This document shows, in pieces, positions 43,748 through 49,962 of a DNA stretch of 49,962 nucleotides. The translations under genes and the position numbers were made by a program. Source of the stretch: Glomus cerebriforme (lineage: Eukaryota; Glomeromycota; Glomeromycetes; Glomerales; Glomeraceae); contig QKYT01000073.1 in assembly GCA_003550305.1 (NCBI GenBank), positions 1 to 49,962 of the forward strand, written 5' to 3'. The notes below the pieces were generated by a model. It worked only from the letters and a program-made list of their open reading frames with translations, was not told where the DNA came from and made no database searches. How positions within the stretch are numbered: the first letter of the stretch is position 1; each line of letters starts with the position of its first letter.

Positions 43748-44370
43748 TTTTCTAATTATTTATTATTATAATATGAAAATTATTACTATATATAATAAAT
43801 ATAAATTTTAAGCAATAAATTATATCTCGCTTAAATGGCTGTTGGCATGTAATTAATGATTATTTGCATTGATTTGCCCTTTTATTTTGTAATTGTTTCT
43901 ACTTCTCCTTGATCTATATAGTATTTGAAGCCAATTGCTTATTTGATCATAAGAAGCATGATAATTCAGTTTTAAAGCCTTGATCAATTTTAAAATAAGT
44001 TTTCTTTAAATTTTGATATTTGATTAGCTATTGAACATTTTATTATAATTCATATTAAGATCAGAGAAATAGTTTTCAAAATTGTCTTCATTCTAGCCAA
44101 AATTATTTGCAAATAAAGAAAGAAAAGATATTCAATAAATATCAGTACAAATTATAAAATTATCTATAAAAATTGGACGAACTCTAATACTTTTTTCATT
44201 GTCATATGAACTGGTTGAACTTTCATTTGTACTATTATCTTCTGAACTGTCTTATATCTAGTAAAACATTTTTTCTTTGATTTAGAGTACCTTCTTTCTG
44301 ACCTATTTTTTTGTTTTTTTTTCTCTGATTTTTTTTTTTCCTTTTACTTATTTGATCAAGGTTCACCATC

Positions 44371-45796
44371 TAGAGATATGCTCCAGTGAAATCCGTTCAA
44401 TCCGTCATCCATTTTTAAACGGATTGGATAATTCAGATTAAGGAATGAACAGATTTTGGATAATCTGGATGGATCTGTTGGATAATACCGGATTGATTGG
44501 ATATTACACAGATGACCAGATTGATCAGATTGATCAGATAATCTGGTCAAATCTGGTATTTTTTTTATTTTTTTAGGTTTTTTTTTATTTTAATACATAA
44601 GAACGTTTATTAACGTTCTTTTTTATTTTTTTTTATAAGAACAAACTTTTCAGCTCAGCTCCTGGAGGTAATTGAAGGGGGTGGTTATTAAACTTTAATA
44701 TAAGAACGTTGCTAATGTTCTTTTTTTTTTCTTTTTTATAGGAACGAACATTTCAGCTCGACTTCTGGAAGTAATTGAAGGAGAGAGTTATTAAACTTTA
44801 ATACAAGAACATTGCTAACATTTTTATTTTTCTTTTTTATAGGAACAAATACTTCAGCTCGACTCCTGGAGGTAATTGAGGAGGGTATTAAACTTTAATA
44901 CAAGAATATTGCTAACCTTCTTTTTTTTTCTTTTTTATAGGAACAAACTCTTCGGCTCAGCTTCTGGAGGTAATTGAAGGGGGGTGGTTATTAAATTAAT
45001 ACAAAAACGTTGCTAACGTTTTTTTTTCTTTTTTATAGGAACGAACACTTTAGCTCGACTTCTGGAGGTAATTGAGTGGAGTATTAAACTTTAATACAAG
45101 AATGTTGCTAACGTTCTTTTTTTTTTCTTTTTTATAGGAACGAACTCTTCGGCTCGACTCCTAGAGGTAATTGAGGGAAGGGGTATTAAACTTTAATACA
45201 AGAACATTGCTAACGTTCTTTTTTTTCTTTTTTTAGAAACAAACACTTCAGCTTGACTCCTGGAGGTAATTGAAGGAGGTGGTTATTAAACTTTAATATA
45301 AAAACATTGCTCTTTTCTTGTTTATAGAAACGAACACTTCAACTCAGCTCCTGAAGGTAAATGAGGTAAATGGAGTAAATGGAGGTGGAGGGGTGTTTCT
45401 TTTTTATTTTATTATACAAGAAAGTTTATTAACGTTCATTTTTCTTTTCTTTTTTGTAGGAACGAACTCTTCGGCTCAGCTCCTGGAGGTAAATGGGATA
45501 AAGGGGGTAGGGAGGTAGTTTTTTTTATTATAATTCAATACAAAAATGTTACTAACATTCTTTTTTTTTCTTTTTGTAGGAGGGACTCTTCTAACTTCAA
45601 TTACAGTATGTAAAGTTTTATAAAAAAATCTGGTGGATTCGGTGAATCTGGTGATATAAATAGATCATCAGATTGACCAGATATCCATTGAACCATTCGG
45701 TCAATCTAGTGGTACAAACAGATCAATCCAAATCTGATCAATTTTCAGATGGATGATTGAATATCCAGATTGATCAGATTTCGGAGCATATCTCTA
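44371..45796. mobile_element. hAT-like element (1426 bp) with perfect 8-bp target duplication, carrying an array
   Basis: Ends TAGAGATATGCTCC and, on the complement of the right, the same TAGAGATATGCTCC form a perfect 14-bp TIR. TCACCATC lies directly outside both ends (44363-44370 and 45797-45804). Inside, both arms (about 180 bp each) carry variants of GATTGATCAGATTGATCAGA / AATCTGGT words in opposite orientation. The centre is a tandem array of intron-like units. No transposase is present. Confidence 0.88.
44585..45615 (+). repeat. Tandem array (~10 units) of intron-like sequences with 29-nt micro-exons
   Basis: Units of about 100-120 bp: a 29-nt segment (for example 44742-44770 and 44843-44871), GTAATTG or GTAAATG, a purine-rich patch, TTATTAAACTTTAATACAAG, a hairpin AGAACGTTGCTAACGTTCT that includes the branch-site-like CTAAC, a poly-T tract and TTATAG. 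The segment is well conserved among units; the last unit ends with CAGTATGTAAAG. No continuous open frame spans the array. Confidence 0.85.
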
Positions 45797-46448
45797 TCAC
45801 CATCTGGCTCAAATGACTACTGATATCTTTTAAGATCTGCAAAAAGTTAATCATTTTTACAACTGAATTCTTGGTTAATTTCCATTAAATATTCATTATT
45901 TTTCTGCAGTCCTTTTAAATCTGATGATATCATTTAAAATTTTTTATCAAGTTCCTCTAATTGCCATTGAAGTTTTTCATTTTGAGACTTTAAATTCTGA
46001 TTTTCAGTTTTTAAGTCTAATTAATATAAAAAATAACATTAGAAAGTGAATAATTAAATAAAATTATATAACCAAAATCAACAATCATTATCATATTCTA
46101 AACTAATATGGGTTGAATCTTGTTAAATGTGGGTTGAATCTTGAATATTTGTTGAATTTTGAGTTTTACAATTTTTAGTAAGTAAATATTTAGTTGGAAG
46201 GTTACTGGTGTATTTTCTGAAGAAACAACAGATATTGCACAGTTATTCAATAAATCTTTAGAAATTTGAAAGTGAAAGTAATCTCTCTTTAGTTTTTAAC
46301 TTATATTTTCATTAGTTTGTTTTTCACGATTTATATTTGTATATCAATTTATAATGAATTTTAGACTTTCAAGAGAAAAGTGAAAAAAATAAGCTGAAAT
46401 GTCACTCTTTTTGTAGAATTAATTAAACTCTTAGTAAACTTTTGCAAT

Positions 46449-46921
46449 ATTGATTATTAAGCTTTCGTTATACTTTTACTGCTTTATTTTTAATTAAATT
46501 AATTAAATCAATTAAATAGAACAAGTTTTATTACATTTTTAATGCTTTATTTTTAGTTAAATCAATTTAATCAATTAAATTAATTAAATAAAACAAGTTT
46601 TATTACATTTTTAATGCTTTATTGTTAGTTAAATCAATTTAATCAATTAAATTAATTAAATAGAACAAGTTTTATTACATTTTTACTGCTTTATTTTTAG
46701 TTAAATCAATTTAATTTAATCAAATTAATTAATAGAACAAAGTTTCGTTACATTTTTTACTGCTTTATTTTTAGTTAAATTAATTTAATTCAATCAAATT
46801 AATTAATAGAACAAGTTTCATTACATTTTTAATACTTTATTTTTAGTTAAATTAATTTAATTAAATCAAATTAATTAATAAAATAAGTTTTGTTATATTT
46901 TTACTACTTTATTTTTAATTA
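46449..46921. repeat. 72-bp satellite, about six copies
   Basis: ACAAGTTT recurs at 46521, 46593, 46665, 46737 and 46811 and, in altered form, at 46883, giving a 72-74-bp period. Each unit has TTACATTTTTACTGCTTTA, a TTTTTAG, and a TTAAATCAATTTAAT region that is self-complementary. Confidence 0.85.
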
Positions 46922-47276
46922 AATCGTAATTCATTGATTATATATAACATGTGCATATAAGCTATATACCAGATTTTTGGGTTAATAAACTTATAACTCT
47001 TTCTTATACTCTGTGAATCTCAAAAAACCTATAGTGTTCTGTATTTCTAAAGTTAATTTTATTGTAAGTCAATAGATTATTAGCAAAAATAATAATTATA
47101 TAAAGAATAAATAAAGTTTTTAATCTGTGTTTATTAGCAAAATTATGATAAAATGACGCGAACTAGCAGTTACATTAATTTCTAGTAAAATAATTGAATC
47201 TTGTTTATATTATGGATCATTTTTATGAAATTGGTAGTTTATTCTAACAATAAGAAGTAATAATGATATAGAAAAA
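46922..47276. other. AT-rich spacer
   Basis: No gene or structured repeat that I can support; the 5' flank of the pseudogene to the right. Confidence 0.4.
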
Positions 47277-49962
47277 ATGTATCCTATTCAAGTTGGTATG
47301 AAAACACAGGTAGAAATAAATGGAAAAAAATTTATTATGTGTATATTAGAAGGAAACAAGTTTGATTTGAATCAACCTGGCTATGTTTATCAATGTGATT
47401 CTAATTCCAGTGAAATTAAAGATAATTCAACTAATGCAATTACTTCTTTATATAGGCAAATTTTTCAAACTCAAATAAAAATTTTGGGTTTAATAGTTAT
47501 GGACTTTGATAAAGAATCAATATATACTAAATTATTGCATGATATAGAATTTTGTCTTTATTCAATTAGTATAGCAGATAAACTATCCATTATGATATTT
47601 GGTTTAGGTATTTCTAAAAAATAAGGTTGGTTAGGTGCTAGAGAAGGATATATAACTTCTTTTATTCATATTTTATCCAAAAATTTATAAAAAATAATTT
47701 TATAGTAGAAGTATGAAATAATAATGCAATAATTTTACATTATAAAGGTAATTTACTAGTAGATATTTAGCAGAAAATTAGAATTTTGGGAAAATTTCAA
47801 GTTACACAATTATTTGGGTTTGAGCATACATATACATGATGTATGTTGCAGTGGTTGTATATTCTAAAGTATCAACCATTTCAATAGAGTAATAAAGAAC
47901 TTATGAATAGTTTATATAAATATCATCTCAAAAGATGAACTATTGTGAAAATAAATTGGTTACAATTGTTTAAACAATGGAAATCTAGTGAAAATATTAT
48001 TGAAATAAATACATCTTTAATAAATTTGTATCCAAAAAATCATAAATTCAGTAATCGTGAAATGCAAGCTTAGAATTTTATATTAAAACTTAAAAGCTAT
48101 AGGTTGTACAGATGTAACACCTTTTAGTAATGAAGTATCTCCAGTAATTTTATTTTATTATTGATTTATTTTAGTTTTACATTGAGGAAACTAATTACAA
48201 ATTTACAATATATAATATTTATAAAAAATGTAGTATAAATTTTGAACACAATTCTCAGATTCTGCAAATAATAAAAAGATTTTGAAGAATCTCTTTCAAC
48301 TAGATTTTCTAAATCCATATCCATCAAATATTCAAAATCCATTATGAATATTTTGGAATTGTTTTGCAAAGAGTTTAGCACAAAATTAAAAAGGTTCTGA
48401 TAGGATATGGTGAATTTTATCCATAATTGCACATCAGTTTTTTTACCAAGAATTACAAAATAATCTTGAGATAAATATGAATTTTTTTTGTATATTTTCA
48501 AAAAATATGCTACACTTATTAATGATCCAAAATATCGACAAATCAAAAAACCTATAATTATATATAATCCATCTTTTACTAATAAAATAGAAAACCAATT
48601 TGAGGTTTTCTTTTCAGATAAAGCAAATGTTAGTATGAGCTCATATAAGGTGGATTCAAGAATAAATTGTCCAATTCTTTATCTGCTTGATCAAAAAGAA
48701 TTATTATAGAAAAGATTTTCAGAAATTTATCCTAATGGTATGAAAAGAATAGCATTTATGACATGGATTGAAAATGGTCCATATAGGTATCATGAAGATT
48801 TGAAAGGGTTATATTCAATTTGTGCAGAATATGGATATGAAGTATTTGATGACTTATCTAAAATTATAAGATTACACATTAAAAATCTTTTAGTTTAAGT
48901 ATATAGTTTCCATAATTATCTATATTTTTATTAATAAATGTTTTCAAAAATTATAAATAACTTTTTTTATAAATTATAGAATGAATTATTACAAAATGTA
49001 GAGCTAATTAAACATCATATGAAAAAAGAATATGTATGTGAAATTAGTGTTAAAAGTAATGGTCATATTAATCATAATGAATGTATTAATCATTATTTAC
49101 CTTATGCATTTGATGAGTATAATGAGACACATAGTATCAGGTGTTCTCAGTGCTCAAAACTTTATTCATTTTTTGATAAATTAGACTTAATTCTTCCAGC
49201 TGAAAAAAAACAACTTCTAAATGACAAGAAAGAAAAATTACTTCACTATTTAACACATCAAATGTGAAAAGTATACCTTAATGCACAAGTTCAAGCAAAC
49301 TTGTTAGAATTGAATAATGATGGTGTTATACTTATTATTGATTACAAGATATGTATCTTATTAAAATCAGCATGAGAATCCAAGTCTGAATTTTTTGGTA
49401 AAAAAGGGTGGACCTTACACTCCATATTGATATATACCAAATCAGAAAATGAAAAACTAAATGTAGCTGCATTCAATCACTGGTCAGCAGACACAAGATA
49501 GGATACGTGGTTCACCGCCTCATCACTTCATGCAGTATTTGATATTATATTCAAAAAGCCAAAATGGATAATATTAATCTCAGATAATAGGCCTCATTAC
49601 CACAATAGTAAAATGATGCTAATAATAGCATATTGAAAGGATTGGTATGACATTGAAGTAAGAAGATAGTTTTTTTTGAAAATGAAAGAGGCAAAGACAG
49701 CCATTGATTCTCACCACGTGCAGGTCAAATCTAATTAATATGTTATCATTTATTTTTTTTCAAATACTAATAATATTAATAAATCTATATAGATTACACA
49801 CACTATTAAAAGATATGTTAGGATTGGATTTGAAATTAGAAAAAGTGGTGATATAGAAAATGCAGTCAAAGACTTGTATAGTATATTAATAGGAGAACTA
49901 AATTCTAATCGTGAAAAATGTGATAAAAAAATAAAATCATTAGTTGGGATATCTAATATAAA
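47277..49962 (+). pseudogene. Multi-exon DDE-like mobile-element gene, decayed, 3' end cut by window edge
   Basis: The ATG at 47277 opens 115 codons (KKFIMCILEGNKFDLNQPGY, ITSLYRQIFQTQIK). A degraded stretch follows with blocks LGAREGYITSFIHILSKNL and KFQVTQLFGFEHTYT. 48488-48709 is open; past one TAG it continues RFSEIYPNGMKRIAFMTWIE to 48897. An intron of about 80 nt (acceptor near 48979) leads to KKEYVCEISVKSNGHINHNE, CSQCSKLYSFFDKL, and KGWTLHSILIYTK. Then come KWIILISDNRPHYHNSKMM and KEAKTAIDSHH, and after another intron (about 49726-49791) THTIKRYVRIGFEI. The SDNxPHYHN and EAK blocks could hold catalytic acids of a DDE transposase. I recall this as a multicopy Rhizophagus family but cannot name its superfamily. 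There are several stops at likely Gln, Arg or Trp positions. Confidence 0.55.

Larger units (their letters stand above)
44150..46021 (-). pseudogene. Coiled-coil gene split by a hAT-like insertion
   Basis: Minus-strand reading at 46021-45805 gives LDLKTENQNLKSQNEKLQ, EELDKKF, a TAA, then SSDLKGLQKNNEYLMEINQ and SFEPDGE, where the 1426-bp element begins. Skipping the element and one target copy, the frame continues as P, stop, SNK and a Lys-rich stretch KEKKKSEKKNKK, then in a shifted frame DSSEDNSTNESSTSSYDNEK and SIRVRPIFIDNF (to about 44150). Stops again fit Gln codons (CAA to TAA). The leucine/Asn heptads suggest a coiled coil followed by a basic and then an acidic-Ser tail. Unknown function. 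Confidence 0.5.

Noticed and set aside
45318..45518. 66-codon plus frame in array 2
   Set aside because: It reads through repeat units by chance in the last copies only; the other units are closed in the same phase.

Overview
The window looks like a piece of a nuclear genome from an arbuscular mycorrhizal fungus (Glomeromycotina, Rhizophagus-like). The reasons are very high AT content, short GT-AG introns of about 60-90 nt, a dense mix of old DNA transposons and multicopy gene families I associate with Rhizophagus, and a few ordinary fungal genes. This assignment is recognition from memory; no search was run.

Only one block, about 17.3-22.8 kb, reads as normal gene space. It holds an intact seven-exon CDK11/PITSLRE-type kinase (+), an intact two-exon small cysteine-rich secreted, probably GPI-anchored protein (+), and a convergent single-exon SDR-type dehydrogenase (-) with Phe at its expected catalytic Tyr position. 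A five-exon AAA/P-loop ATPase-like gene of the Rhizophagus type (32.9-34.7 kb, -) splices cleanly into 503 codons but has one in-frame TGA and damaged Walker motifs.

Almost everything else is mobile DNA or decayed coding sequence. From left to right: a partial but open pogo/Tigger-like transposase (left edge); an exact 730-bp tandem duplication bounded by N (probably an assembly artefact); decayed hypothetical genes; a complete pogo-like element with a TA target duplication (6.4-8.6 kb); a crinkler-family-like fragment and a decayed SF1 helicase + HNH gene (8.6-12.6 kb); a MULE with about 300-bp terminal inverted repeats and a nested MITE (13.06-16.9 kb); two copies of one MITE family (16.9 and 31.8 kb); a hAT-like element with a perfect 8-bp target duplication (26.5-27.2 kb); a TIR element with a tandem array and a 310-N gap (27.4-28.9 kb); a second decayed pogo-like element (29.0-31.8 kb); a 5.6-kb composite between inverted repeats (35.0-40.6 kb); a hAT-like insertion inside a pseudogene (41.9-42.5 kb); a LINE-type retroposon with a 17-bp target duplication (42.6-43.7 kb); a second hAT-like element with a perfect 8-bp target duplication (44.4-45.8 kb); a 72-bp satellite; and a decayed DDE-like gene running off the right edge.

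The most unusual signal is that three unrelated inverted-repeat elements each contain a tandem array whose unit looks like a miniature intron plus micro-exon: GTAAGT/GTAATT, a hairpin, a CTAAC-like branch site in most units of two arrays, a polypyrimidine tract and TAG/CAG, separated by 'exons' of 24, 29 or 38-40 nt. A second general signal is that the stops and catalytic-residue losses in the decayed genes are mostly explicable by C-to-T or G-to-A transitions, while the host genes at 17.3-22.8 kb are clean.
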